From assembly GCA_013297885.1 (NCBI GenBank), contig JAAFIR010000024.1:1-64000 (forward strand): a stretch of DNA of 64,000 nt, read 5' to 3'. A program made the translations under genes and the position numbers. Source of the DNA: Leptospirales bacterium (GTDB lineage Bacteria; Spirochaetota; Leptospiria; Leptospirales; Leptospiraceae). Numbering within the stretch: position 1 is the stretch's first letter; each line of letters starts with the position of its first letter. The notes below the pieces were generated by a model. It searched no databases. It worked only from the letters and a program-made list of their open reading frames with translations, and was not told where the DNA came from. Shown here one piece after another: positions 50,627 to 59,400 of the stretch.

Positions 50627-52529
50627 AATCCTCTTCTTCAAATTTAATTGGTCGCAATAGTTTATTCAAACTGATTTTTAATACTTTTGAAGAATCAAAT
50701 GGATTTACTAAATACAAATAATAAACTGCTTTTCTTAATGCTTTGTTTTTAAAATGTTCAACTGCGGATTCTTTTTTAAATCCATTAATATAACTAAATT
50801 CAAATTGATGGATCAATTCATTTTTTTTGTTAAATTCTTTATGAAGTATCAAATTAGCTTTGTCATCATAAAAAAATTCATCTTTAGCATTTCCTTTTTT
50901 TGGATCAACAAGTTTTAAGTCTTTATCTAAATATTCAATTAAGCTAATACAATCTGCTTCTTTTTTTAATTTTAGACAAGCTTCATTATACTTAAAATTA
51001 ATTTTTGCAAATCCTTCGTTGTTTGTAGTAAGTTTATCATTTTCATCAAAAAATTCTTCTGAAGTTTTGAAGCCTTTTTTATTAAAGGTATTAATTTGTT
51101 TTGCATAACCCAATTCTGAATTTGTCAAAGAATTATCTACGCCAAAATTTTCTATAGATATTAATTTTTTTTCATTGTTATATTTTCTAATTTGTTTAGA
51201 GTAACCTTCATCCCCAATTACAGATTTATCTTCGACAGAAAAATAACTTTCTTCTACTAATAGTTTTCCATTAAAACTTGCTCTGAATTTTGCATAACCA
51301 TCTTTTGAATCGATTAATTCTTGGTTAACATTTCTATATTCTTCGTAAACTTGATTGTTTAAATTATCATAATTTTTTAAAACAATATGATAACCGTCTA
51401 GAGAATTACATGGTTTTTTATCTACATCAAAAAATTCTTCTAAAATTTCATACCCATTTTTCATAGGGGTTTTTGTGATTTTAATATAAGCAACACCTAA
51501 TACTTCATTGATTGAAGGTTTTTCATTTTCATCATAAAAATAAATTTGTTTTGTTTCTACTTCATTTGAGCTAGAATATTCAGTAATAGTTCTTGAAACA
51601 TTATCAGTGAGGTCGTTTTTTAATTTTCCATCTTTACCATATTCTTCTTCTAATAAAATATTTCCTTTTACATCATAAGACCAAATTCGTTTAGCTATTC
51701 CTTTTTTATCTTCAACATAATTATCTTTATCGTTTTTAAAAATTTCAGAAATTTTATTTCCATTTTTATCATAATTATAAATATATTTTGCAATTCCAAA
51801 TTTATCATTTTTTGCTTTTTTTTCTTTATCAAAAAATTCGTTTAACACCAATTTTCCGTTAATGTTAGAAGTATAATCATATGAATTAGATTCTATCGCA
51901 TAACCATTTTTGGATTCTGTGAGAGTGTTTTTTTCATCAAAAAATTTTTTTGTTAGAAGATTTCCAAAAGCATCATACTTGAATTCATATTTTGCAATTC
52001 CAAATTTATCTTCCTTTGGTTTATCTAATAAATCAAAATATGATTCAGAAATTTTTTTACCTAATTTATTATAAGAAAATAAAACTTTAGAAATACCATT
52101 TTTATCAATTGTAGATTTTTTATTTTCGTCTTGATATTGAATTTCTAGAGGATTTGCATGTACATCAAAATTAATTTTTTGAAAAATTGCTTTTCCTTTT
52201 TTATTTTTTCCTTTAAAAGTAGAAAAACTAAATCCTTCTTTTATTCGTTCAATTTTATCTGAAAAAATTAACTTTTTATCAATTGTATATTCTTTTACTT
52301 TTAATATTGTGCTTCCTTGGTTAAATTTTAATTTGATAGTAGAAAGTTCACCCATTGAACTAAGAGTCTCTTGGTCTTTATCAACTTGAATGAAGCTTAG
52401 AGAATTTCTAACTCCGGATTTATTTTTTTTTACTTTGATAAAAATGGGTTCATCTTTTTTTCGATCAAGCAAAAAGTTTTCTTCACTGAACAGACTAAAT
52501 GTTAAAATTAAGTAAATAAAATATTTCAT
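50616..52529 (-). CDS. exported protein of about thirteen 32-residue YD-like repeats
   Basis: Start placed at ATG 52529, giving signal MKYFIYLILTFSLFS and 637 residues; the frame extends 17 codons upstream. From about residue 135 the protein is a run of about 13 units of 31-38 residues with the pattern G[IY]AK-x4-[YF][DN]-x2-GN-x3-E-x-[FY]-D-x3-K (for example GIAKYEFKYDAFGNLLTKKF and GYAKQINTFNKKGFKTSEEF). The YD-x2-GN core recalls RHS/YD repeats, but the unit is longer and lacks the RHS core. Probably an extended surface or periplasmic solenoid. Function unknown. Confidence 0.7.
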   Translation of the reverse strand: MKYFIYLILTFSLFSEENFLLDRKKDEPIFIKVKKNKSGVRNSLSFIQVDKDQETLSSMGELSTIKLKFNQGSTILKVKEYTIDKKLIFSDKIERIKEGFSFSTFKGKNKKGKAIFQKINFDVHANPLEIQYQDENKKSTIDKNGISKVLFSYNKLGKKISESYFDLLDKPKEDKFGIAKYEFKYDAFGNLLTKKFFDEKNTLTESKNGYAIESNSYDYTSNINGKLVLNEFFDKEKKAKNDKFGIAKYIYNYDKNGNKISEIFKNDKDNYVEDKKGIAKRIWSYDVKGNILLEEEYGKDGKLKNDLTDNVSRTITEYSSSNEVETKQIYFYDENEKPSINEVLGVAYIKITKTPMKNGYEILEEFFDVDKKPCNSLDGYHIVLKNYDNLNNQVYEEYRNVNQELIDSKDGYAKFRASFNGKLLVEESYFSVEDKSVIGDEGYSKQIRKYNNEKKLISIENFGVDNSLTNSELGYAKQINTFNKKGFKTSEEFFDENDKLTTNNEGFAKINFKYNEACLKLKKEADCISLIEYLDKDLKLVDPKKGNAKDEFFYDDKANLILHKEFNKKNELIHQFEFSYINGFKKESAVEHFKNKALRKAVYYLYLVNPFDSSKVLKISLNKLLRPIKFEEEDFKD

Positions 52530-52689
52530 AAAATGATTTTGAAATTTGAATCTAAAATGTAAAACGATTTTTATTTTCACTTTTTTCTTTTGAATAAAAA
52601 AAATCTTAAAATAGTAACTAATTTGTCTGTTAAATTATTAATATTTTTTAAGATATATAATCACTATTTTATTCTAGGAGAATAACAAT

Positions 52690-52941
52690 ATGCATCAAGT
52701 TAAATTGAAGAAAGTTAAAAAAAACCAAAATTTAGATGAGGAATTTAATAGCCAAGTTGAAAATTTTTGGAAAATTTTTTTAATTCCTTTTCTTGGATTT
52801 TTAAGTTTATTTAATACTCCTAAAAGTTTTGAATTAACTTTTATCGATATTATAGGTTTTTTATTTCTACAATTATTATACCAAATAGCAGTTTTTAGCC
52901 CATTTATAATAATTATCAATGCTGTTTTCTTAGTAGAGTAG
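52690..52941 (+). CDS. small membrane protein
   Basis: An 83-residue protein with a good ribosome site (AGGAG, 9 nt before ATG). The lysine-rich N terminus (HQVKLKKVKKNQNL) is followed by two hydrophobic segments (FWKIFLIPFLGFLSLF; FLFLQLLYQIAVFSPFIIII). No family recognised. It stands alone between the repeat protein and the serine hydrolase. Confidence 0.5.
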   Translation: MHQVKLKKVKKNQNLDEEFNSQVENFWKIFLIPFLGFLSLFNTPKSFELTFIDIIGFLFLQLLYQIAVFSPFIIIINAVFLVE

Positions 52942-53070
52942 ATTCATGAAGCCTAACCATAGTTTTCAAAAAAATATTGGAGCTGTTTTTGATTGAATTT
53001 TAAACCTCCACACTTGAAAAGTATTTGACAGAATTTAATTTGAGATTCTTCCATTTAGCTTGAGGAAATT

Positions 53071-54207
53071 ATGAAGAAAAAATTATTTTTAATACTATTG
53101 CCTACAATTTTGTTTGCAGATACAAAACTCCCTAAAGGTAATTATTTTCCAACTAAAGAATGGAAAATAAAATCCCCAAAAGATTTGGGATACAATGAAG
53201 CCAAAATTAATGAAGCCCTTGATTATGCTTTTATGAGAACAGGTGATGAAAAAGACAGAAAAGGGAATCGCACAGATTCAGTAGTTGTTATAAAAGATGG
53301 ATTTTTAATTGCTGAAAAATATGCACGAGGTTTTACAAAAGACAGCAGGCATTTGAGTTGGTCAGTTGGAAAATCATTTGTGAATACATTATTTGGAATT
53401 GCTGAAAAAGAAGGTTTGGTAAATCGAAATGATTTTGCATATAAATATTTTCCTGAGCTTGATAAAGATGAAAAGCGTGAAATTAAAATTGAACATTTAC
53501 TAAACATGTCTTCTGGTTTAGATTGGAATGAAGGTTATGAAGCTTCACCTTTAAACTCAACTGTAATACAAATGTTGTACACTCTTGGAAAAAAAGACAT
53601 GGCAAAGTACACTGCAGAAAGACCGATGAAGCACAAACCTGGAACTTACCTATATTATTCAAGTGGGGATAGCAATTTGCTAATGGGAATTTTAAAAAAT
53701 ATTTTAAAAGAAAAATATTCAAATTACCCAAAAGAAAAATTATTTGATAAAATCGGAATGAAAGATGTTTTTTTTGAAAGAGATGCTTCCGGAACATTTA
53801 TTGGCTCATCTTATATTTATGCAACTCCAAGAGATTATGCAAAATTTGGATATTTGTATTTGAATTCTGGAAATTGGGAAAACGAAAAAATTTTTTCTGA
53901 TGAGTGGATGAAATTTACTACAACACTTGCTCCTTCATTTGAAAAAACTGAAAGTTATTTTGGATTAGAAGAACATTTTTTATCTGCACAATGGTATGTG
54001 AATACGGGAATGAAAAGTAGAAATTTTCCAAAGATGTGGCCAAATGCTCCTGAAGATACTTTAGTATCATCGGGACATTGGGGTCAAAAAATTTGGGTGA
54101 TTCCTTCACTAGATTTGATAGTTTGTATTTTTGCGGATCATAGAGATAAATCATTTGATGAAAATAAATTTTTAGATTTAGTATTAGAGGGAGTGAAAAA
54201 GAAATGA
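53071..54207 (+). CDS. serine hydrolase, class C beta-lactamase family
   Basis: A 378-residue exported protein (signal MKKKLFLILLPTILFA). Catalytic motifs of the penicillin-binding-protein-like fold are SVGK with Ser98 and Lys101, YYSSGDS near 195 as the Tyr-x-[SN] motif, and SGHWGQKIW near 342 in place of KTG. Such proteins are esterases, peptidases or lipid hydrolases more often than true beta-lactamases. Coupled by a 4-nt overlap to a small Cys-rich protein. Confidence 0.88.
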   Translation: MKKKLFLILLPTILFADTKLPKGNYFPTKEWKIKSPKDLGYNEAKINEALDYAFMRTGDEKDRKGNRTDSVVVIKDGFLIAEKYARGFTKDSRHLSWSVGKSFVNTLFGIAEKEGLVNRNDFAYKYFPELDKDEKREIKIEHLLNMSSGLDWNEGYEASPLNSTVIQMLYTLGKKDMAKYTAERPMKHKPGTYLYYSSGDSNLLMGILKNILKEKYSNYPKEKLFDKIGMKDVFFERDASGTFIGSSYIYATPRDYAKFGYLYLNSGNWENEKIFSDEWMKFTTTLAPSFEKTESYFGLEEHFLSAQWYVNTGMKSRNFPKMWPNAPEDTLVSSGHWGQKIWVIPSLDLIVCIFADHRDKSFDENKFLDLVLEGVKKK

Positions 54208-54506
54208 AAAAAATTTTAAAATATATTGGTTTACTTATTCTAGTTGGTTTGAGTTTTTTTATCGTTACTAATTTTAAAGATTTAAAAGCTTTTCCATATA
54301 TCATTTCTTCTTATTATTCAAAAGAATTTTGCTCCTGCTATTTTATCACAAACCGAGATAAAGAATTTTGTCATAACTATACAAGACAATACATTCCAAT
54401 TTCGGATTTTAAATTGGATGATGAAAAAAAAGAAGTTACAGTTTCTGGACTAGGAATCACTTCCAAAGCAAAATTTAATTCTGAATTTGGATGTGTTGTA
54501 GAGTAA
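54204..54506 (+). CDS. small anchored Cys-containing partner of the serine hydrolase
   Basis: A 100-residue protein with an N-terminal membrane helix or uncleaved signal (YIGLLILVGLSFFIVTNF). It then has four cysteines in the order FCSCYF, FCHNY and FGCVV, with a VTVSGLGITSKAKFNSEFG segment. From memory this pattern (CSxxFV...C...V-x-S-x-LG...A-x-[YF]...GC) occurs as the N-terminal part of some proteobacterial serine hydrolases of the same class. Here it is a separate gene translated together with the hydrolase. Confidence 0.5.
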   Translation: MKKILKYIGLLILVGLSFFIVTNFKDLKAFPYIISSYYSKEFCSCYFITNRDKEFCHNYTRQYIPISDFKLDDEKKEVTVSGLGITSKAKFNSEFGCVVE

Positions 54507-54535
54507 TAATTTGGGCTTTATCTTAAGAAAGTTCT

Positions 54536-54608
54536 AGGACGGTTTTTTTCTTACTTAACATTGATTAAACGAAAATTTAATATTTATAAGTTAGAAAAAT
54601 TTCGTCCC
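54536..54608. terminator. long imperfect inverted repeat between convergent genes
   Basis: Left arm 54536-54557 (AGGACGGTTTTTTTCTTACT...) and right arm 54587-54608 (...AGAAAAATTTCGTCCCT) pair over about 22 positions with a few mismatches and a 29-nt loop. It fills the 119-bp gap between the Cys-rich-partner gene and the convergent transporter gene, where a two-way terminator is expected. Confidence 0.5.
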
Positions 54609-54625
54609 TTTTATCATTAAAAATA

Positions 54626-56047
54626 TTATATTCCAAAAACCAAACTCCCGAGGCTAATTACGATTAAACTAATCACAAAAATATAAATAATGTTTAGATA
54701 AATTCCTGCTTTGATCATATTTGAAATTTGAATTTTACCAGTTCCATAAACAATTGCATTTGGTGGAGTTCCAACTGGAAGCATAAAGGCACAACTTGCA
54801 GAAAGTGTAATTGGAATCGCCATAAAAAGTGGACTTTTACCTAGACCAACAGCAACAGCAGTAAAAATCGGAAGGAACACTGCAACTGTTGCAAGATTAC
54901 TTGTTAGTTCCGTGAGAAAAATAATTAGAGCGACTGTGATAAAAATTATTAGCACAAATGGAAAATTCTGCACATAAATAGAATTAGCCCCAATCCATTC
55001 AGCAATTTTTGTTTTTTCAATCATGGCAGCGAGACTCAGTCCCCCACCAAATAAAAGCAAAGCATCCCAAGGAAGTTCTTTAACTGTTTCCCAATCCAAA
55101 ATACTTTCTTTCTTTTCATTCTTCACTAAAAATAAAATCAGTACACCAAAAATGGCAATTGTAGTATCAGATAAATTTTTTAGAAAAGAAATATGAATTA
55201 GGAGTGGTTGCAAAACCCAAAGACTTGCTACAAGCACAAAAACAAAAGCAACTACTTTTTCGGAAAAACTCATCTCGCCTAATACTGATTTGTCGATATT
55301 CAAATTTTCTGTTTGAAATTCCCCAATTGGAAAAAGAAATTTGGTTAGTGTAAAGTATAAAATTGGAATTGAAATAATTACAACTGGGACACCCACTAAC
55401 ATCCAAGAAATAAAATTAATTTTTAGATTATAAGTTTGAATCAAAAACCCAGCCATATGAGCGTTTGGTGTTGTACCAATTAATGTTCCAAGCCCACCAA
55501 TACTTGCTCCATATGCAATTGAAAGTAATAAACAAATTGTAAAATTTTTGATGTTTTCAGAATTTTCTCTTAAATTGTTTTTTTCTAAAATAGAAATAAT
55601 GGGAAGTGCAATTGAAACCATCATCATCGCTGTAGAAGTATTATTCACCCACATACTTAAAAACATAGTGGAAATTAAAAAACCAAGTATGATTTTTTTG
55701 GGACTAGTTCCAATAAATGAAATGATATTTAGTGCAATTCTCTTGTGAAGCCCCCATTTTTCCATTGCAAGTGCAATCATAAATCCACCTAAGAATAAAT
55801 AAATTAATGGATTAGAATAAGGAGCTGTAACTTCTTTTATATTAGCAATTCCTAATATTGGAAAAAATAAAATTGGAAGTAGAGATGTAATTGGAATGGG
55901 AATGATTTCAGTAATCCACCAAATTGAAATAAAAATAGAAACCCCAATAGTGATGAATCCTTGTTTAGAAAGGTTTTCTGGTGGCTCTAGCAATATAGAT
56001 AAAACTAAAAAGAATATAGATAAAATTAATCCGATTTTTTTTTTCAT
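54626..56047 (-). CDS. SLC13/DASS-family sodium-coupled anion transporter
   Basis: A 473-residue inner-membrane protein with about 11-12 helices. Family marks are WWITEIIPIPITSLLPILFF near 43-62, MWVNNTSTAMMMVSIALPI with the first Na/substrate SNT-like loop, GGLGTLIGTTPNAHM, FLTELTSNLATVAVFLPIF with the second loop, and MLPVGTPPNAIVYGTGKIQI. It imports C4-dicarboxylates, citrate or sulphate; which one is not decidable. Confidence 0.9.
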   Translation of the reverse strand: MKKKIGLILSIFFLVLSILLEPPENLSKQGFITIGVSIFISIWWITEIIPIPITSLLPILFFPILGIANIKEVTAPYSNPLIYLFLGGFMIALAMEKWGLHKRIALNIISFIGTSPKKIILGFLISTMFLSMWVNNTSTAMMMVSIALPIISILEKNNLRENSENIKNFTICLLLSIAYGASIGGLGTLIGTTPNAHMAGFLIQTYNLKINFISWMLVGVPVVIISIPILYFTLTKFLFPIGEFQTENLNIDKSVLGEMSFSEKVVAFVFVLVASLWVLQPLLIHISFLKNLSDTTIAIFGVLILFLVKNEKKESILDWETVKELPWDALLLFGGGLSLAAMIEKTKIAEWIGANSIYVQNFPFVLIIFITVALIIFLTELTSNLATVAVFLPIFTAVAVGLGKSPLFMAIPITLSASCAFMLPVGTPPNAIVYGTGKIQISNMIKAGIYLNIIYIFVISLIVISLGSLVFGI

Positions 56048-56170
56048 AATTCAAAAAAAGCTTTAATTCTTCTTGTTCAATCTTTTTTTTATTTTGACTC
56101 ACTCAATGAAAATTCTTTTTCGCTTGACTGAGTAAATTAATGGATAAATATTTTTACTGAGGTTGAAATT

Positions 56171-56413
56171 ATGCAAAAGCTAATTATCGAAGTTGATGAT
56201 CCTATTGATTTACAAGTTTTACTTCCATTAATAAAAAAACTTAATTACAAATTCAAAATTGAAGATACGATTTCAATTGAAGAAAGAAATAATAAATTAA
56301 AAAAACTTTTCGCTAAATTAAATGAACTAGGAACTTTTGGAGAAATAACAGATCCAGTAGCTTGGCAAAGAGAAATCAGAAAAGATAAACCTTTATTTGG
56401 AAGAAAAGTTTAA
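56171..56413 (+). CDS. VapB-like antitoxin
   Basis: An 80-residue protein coupled by TAATG to a PIN toxin gene. The N terminus (KLIIEVDDPIDLQVLLPLIK) is a beta strand plus helix. The C terminus (GEITDPVAWQREIRKDKPLF) looks like the unstructured tail by which VapB proteins plug the toxin site; the same tail pattern is common in antitoxins paired with PIN toxins. A DNA-binding fold is not obvious. The call rests mainly on gene context. Confidence 0.7.
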   Translation: MQKLIIEVDDPIDLQVLLPLIKKLNYKFKIEDTISIEERNNKLKKLFAKLNELGTFGEITDPVAWQREIRKDKPLFGRKV

Positions 56414-56772
56414 TGCTTTTAGATAGTAATATTTTAATATACTTATCAAATAATAGTTTGAAGAATTTTTTTGACAAGCTAAACACTGATTATTTTGCAT
56501 CAAAAATTACTTTAATAGAAGTATATGGTTTTACATCTTTAAAAAAAGAAGAAAAATCGATTCTGGAAGAAATTTTTAGTTCTATCAGTTTAATTGAAAT
56601 TGACGACAAAATTATTTATAAAGCGATTTCACTTCGTCAAAAAAAGGATATTTCACTTGGTGATTCAATTATTGCAGCAACTGCTTTAATTCATGAACTA
56701 CCATTAGTCACTGCAAACACAAAAGATTTTGATTGGATTGAATCTTTAGAACTTATAAATCCTCTCACTTAA
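56413..56772 (+). CDS. PIN-domain toxin, VapC-like
   Basis: A 119-residue PIN nuclease with all four acidic residues in place: Asp4 (MLLDSNILIYL), Glu36 (TLIEVYGF), Asp84 (ISLGDSIIAATAL) and Asp105 (TANTKDFDWIE). VapC toxins cut specific tRNA or rRNA loops with Mg. Forms a complete module with the preceding antitoxin. The next gene is 19 nt downstream. Confidence 0.88.
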   Translation: MLLDSNILIYLSNNSLKNFFDKLNTDYFASKITLIEVYGFTSLKKEEKSILEEIFSSISLIEIDDKIIYKAISLRQKKDISLGDSIIAATALIHELPLVTANTKDFDWIESLELINPLT

Positions 56773-56791
56773 TTTTAAAATAACAAATATT

Positions 56792-57233
56792 GTGAAAAAA
56801 GAATCTATTCAAAATTTTGTAACTATCGGAATCCAAGCTGGGGATTCTTCTTCTGTAGTTGTTAGCGATATTATTTTAAATTTAAGAAAACTATTTAATG
56901 AAAAAATGGATAAAAGATATATTGAAGAAGTAGATGAATTTTCTTTTGTATTAAGAATTGATGGTGAATTTTCGTTTTGGAATTTTGAAGTTACGAATCA
57001 GAAAAAAAGATAAATATATAACAATTGATATTGGAGTTACAAAAAGAATCTGGCAAAACTTTGAATTTAATGAACTAAAAGAATATCTCAGTGATTGCAT
57101 TTTAGATGGATTTAATCAATTTATAAAAAAATTTAAAAAAGAAAAATTTTTAGTTAAAGAAGAATTATTAATACAAGATGTAAAAAAAATTTTAGAGATT
57201 TGGCGAGATATTCCAAACACAGTGCGAAAGTGA
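56792..57233 (+). pseudogene. hypothetical gene split by a frameshift at an A7 run
   Basis: GTG at 56792 opens a 73-codon frame ending at TAA 57011-57013. The frame one base ahead continues from the A7 run at 57002-57008 to TGA at 57231-57233. With six As instead of seven the two join into one 146-residue protein (EFSFVLRIDGEFSFW into YITIDIGVTKRIWQN) with continuous character. No family recognised. The explanation may be a real mutation, a sequencing error, or transcript slippage on the A run. The stop codon lies in box 1 of element J, so the original C terminus may be lost. Confidence 0.6.
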
Positions 57234-57345
57234 TTGAAGCGGGGTCATTATTTTGTGAATACAAAATAATGACCAGAGCGAAAAGCACGGTTTTTTATTT
57301 GTAGGTCAAGCATATATGCTTGACCTACAAATAAAAAATTCGCCC
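57224..57345 (+). repeat. structured dispersed element, copy J
   Basis: Box 1 GCGAAAGTGATTGAAGCG at 57224-57241. Hairpin 1 is a 14-bp perfect stem (57243-57256 / 57261-57274, 4-nt loop). Box 2 AGAGCGAAAAGCACGG at 57275-57290. Hairpin 2 is a perfect 48-bp palindrome (57291-57338, 24-bp arms, no loop). Outer partner TTCGC 57339-57343, then CC. Inner stem GTG/CAC. This is the cleanest copy. It supplies the stop codon of the preceding gene. Confidence 0.92.
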
Positions 57346-57430
57346 AAATTTAACCCAACAAAATGACTTGAATAAATATTTCTATTGGCATTTATTGAAT
57401 GAGATTCTATTTATTGGAGATTTCTAATTC

Positions 57431-58840
57431 ATGAAAAAAATACTTTTATTATTAAGTATTGTTTTAATTACCGGACAAGTTTTTGCACAGTCTAAAAAGA
57501 CAAAAAAAACCACTAAGAAAACAACTAAAACAATTACTACAACAACCACAACTTCAACAGCAAAAGAAGTGAAAGAAGAAAGTTCTGAACCAAAATCAAA
57601 TTTATTACCCGAAGACCAAAAAAAATTAGACTTAAGTATTGGAAAAAAACTTTCTGGTTTGGTAAAAACTGATGCATTAAAAGCAAATTCCAATTCAGGA
57701 ATTACTGTTAGAAGATATATTTCCAATGAAGATGGAAAATTTGGAGCAGATATTTTTGAACCTTCATCTGATTCAAAATATTCTACTGAATCAATTAAAT
57801 CAATTCTTTCTGGTTATATTGCTGATAATTTTGAATATTCAACTAGTGATGCAGATTTACTTTCAGATTTTGTAATTGCTTATAATACTGTAAACAGAAA
57901 AGCTCAAGATTATATAATTCAAAATTATTCTACAAATGTTGTACTTGCTACAAAAAAAGATAAAATTGGTTACGAAGAAAAACCAGCTGGTAAAACTCAA
58001 ATCCTTCTTCCAACTGAAAAAAACTTAATCAAAAAATTAGCTTTAGATGTTCATGTATTAGAATTATTACATGGTGCAAAATCGGAACTTGTTCTTTCAA
58101 AAGATGGACAGGAAAAAGTTTCTAAATTTAATTCTTTTTACAAAAAAAAATTAAGTTCTGAATTAGAAGAAGTTAACTCAAAACAAATCACAGCAACTCC
58201 TGCAGAAGTAAAAAGTTTTTCAGAAAAAATGGCTCAAGTAAAATTAAGACAAGAAATGAATATTGAAAATTTTACTTCTGAAAAAGATTATCTAGAATCT
58301 AAAAAATCAAAAACATCCTCTTCCACAACTTCTACCACAACAACAGTTTCTACTACTTCATCAAATGGAATTATTCAAGCAGTAAACGCACCTGAGTTAC
58401 CAAGAAATAAATTTACAACTTTTATTTATGGATTTAATCATCCAGGAATTAATGCTAGAGAATTTATTCATGTTCCAAATTTAGGAATTATTTCAATTGG
58501 ATATGATGCTGCAAAACTTTCAAAAAAAGAACTTCAAGTATTTATTACTTCAAACGGTGATTATTTATTAAAAAAATCTTCAGAAGGAATCAAAATTCCA
58601 GACACTTCTCCACTTATTTATTCGCTTGGAAAAATTTATGTATTTGAAACTTTAAAAAATGAAACTTATCTTGTTCAATTTAACCAAGATTTAGAATTTG
58701 AATCTAGAACCGAAAACTCTATTAATCCAAATTCAACTGTTCAAGTTATTGGTGAAGAAGTAATCCTTTCTTCCACAGACAAAGCAACAAACAAAACAAC
58801 AGTAAAAATTTACAAAGTAAAAGATTTAACTTCAAAATAA
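57431..58840 (+). CDS. P83/100-family-like exported protein
   Basis: A 469-residue protein with signal MKKILLLLSIVLITGQVFAQ and GGAG 9 nt before ATG. A Lys/Thr tract (about 22-45) precedes the main domain. The stretch SDFVIAYNTVNRKAQDYIIQ, then YEEKPAGKTQILLPTEKN, follows the pattern I recall for spirochaetal P83/100 antigens (YNAVYRGxxDYFxxKY...GKTQxxIPL). A central coiled region includes a Ser/Thr tract near 290-310. The C-terminal 150 residues (IYSLGKIYVFETLKNETYLV) look like beta-propeller blades. Probably periplasmic. Function unknown in any species I know. Confidence 0.6.
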   Translation: MKKILLLLSIVLITGQVFAQSKKTKKTTKKTTKTITTTTTTSTAKEVKEESSEPKSNLLPEDQKKLDLSIGKKLSGLVKTDALKANSNSGITVRRYISNEDGKFGADIFEPSSDSKYSTESIKSILSGYIADNFEYSTSDADLLSDFVIAYNTVNRKAQDYIIQNYSTNVVLATKKDKIGYEEKPAGKTQILLPTEKNLIKKLALDVHVLELLHGAKSELVLSKDGQEKVSKFNSFYKKKLSSELEEVNSKQITATPAEVKSFSEKMAQVKLRQEMNIENFTSEKDYLESKKSKTSSSTTSTTTTVSTTSSNGIIQAVNAPELPRNKFTTFIYGFNHPGINAREFIHVPNLGIISIGYDAAKLSKKELQVFITSNGDYLLKKSSEGIKIPDTSPLIYSLGKIYVFETLKNETYLVQFNQDLEFESRTENSINPNSTVQVIGEEVILSSTDKATNKTTVKIYKVKDLTSK

Positions 58841-58850
58841 TTCAAAAACA

Positions 58851-58901
58851 TTTCCCCTCCTTAAAACTTCTTTTTTTATAGAATTTATTAGGGAGTGGAA
58901 A
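58851..58901. terminator. weak inverted repeat between convergent genes
   Basis: TTTCCCCTCC (58851-58860) and GGGAGTGGAAA (58891-58901) pair imperfectly across a 30-nt T-rich loop in the 80-bp gap between convergent genes. It is a plausible shared terminator, but the stem is short and the loop long. Confidence 0.3.
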
Positions 58902-58920
58902 CTATTATTTTATCTTTGGT

Positions 58921-59400
58921 TTACTTTATCACCTTTGCTTTATAAACATTATCTAAATGTGCTTCCATATCTAATTTTGTTTTATCAATTTTTAAGAGCA
59001 TATTCAACTCAGACAAATTCAAATTCTCTTTAAAAAAAATATTTTTATTTCCCAGTTCATACAAATTATAATTCGGGCTATCTTGCCATTCAAGATTGTA
59101 ATGATAAGCTTCAATGATTTTATTATTTTTATCAAGCTTCAAACTTAAGATATGGTGAATGATTGATTCTTTATTTGAATATGAAACAAAACCATAAGAT
59201 AAATTCATATAATGAATGATTTTAAAATTTCCTTTTTTAATTGGAAAATTTGAAATCATAAAACTGGAATTTTGTTTTGGTGGTTTGTCGAAATTTTTCA
59301 TATCAAAATCTGAATTTTCCGAAATGCTTGTTATGATATAAAAATTACTTTCTTTAGAGCTTAATTGAAAACATAAAAAAAATAGTAAAAAAATTTTCAT
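58921..59400 (-). CDS. exported hypothetical protein
   Basis: A 159-residue protein with a short signal peptide (MKIFLLFFLCFQLSSKES). The C in the core could make it a lipoprotein, but the lipobox is poor. The mature part alternates strands and turns with many Asn, Lys and Ile. No family recognised. It overlaps the preceding membrane-protein gene by 1 bp and so is probably made with it. Confidence 0.5.
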   Translation of the reverse strand: MKIFLLFFLCFQLSSKESNFYIITSISENSDFDMKNFDKPPKQNSSFMISNFPIKKGNFKIIHYMNLSYGFVSYSNKESIIHHILSLKLDKNNKIIEAYHYNLEWQDSPNYNLYELGNKNIFFKENLNLSELNMLLKIDKTKLDMEAHLDNVYKAKVIK

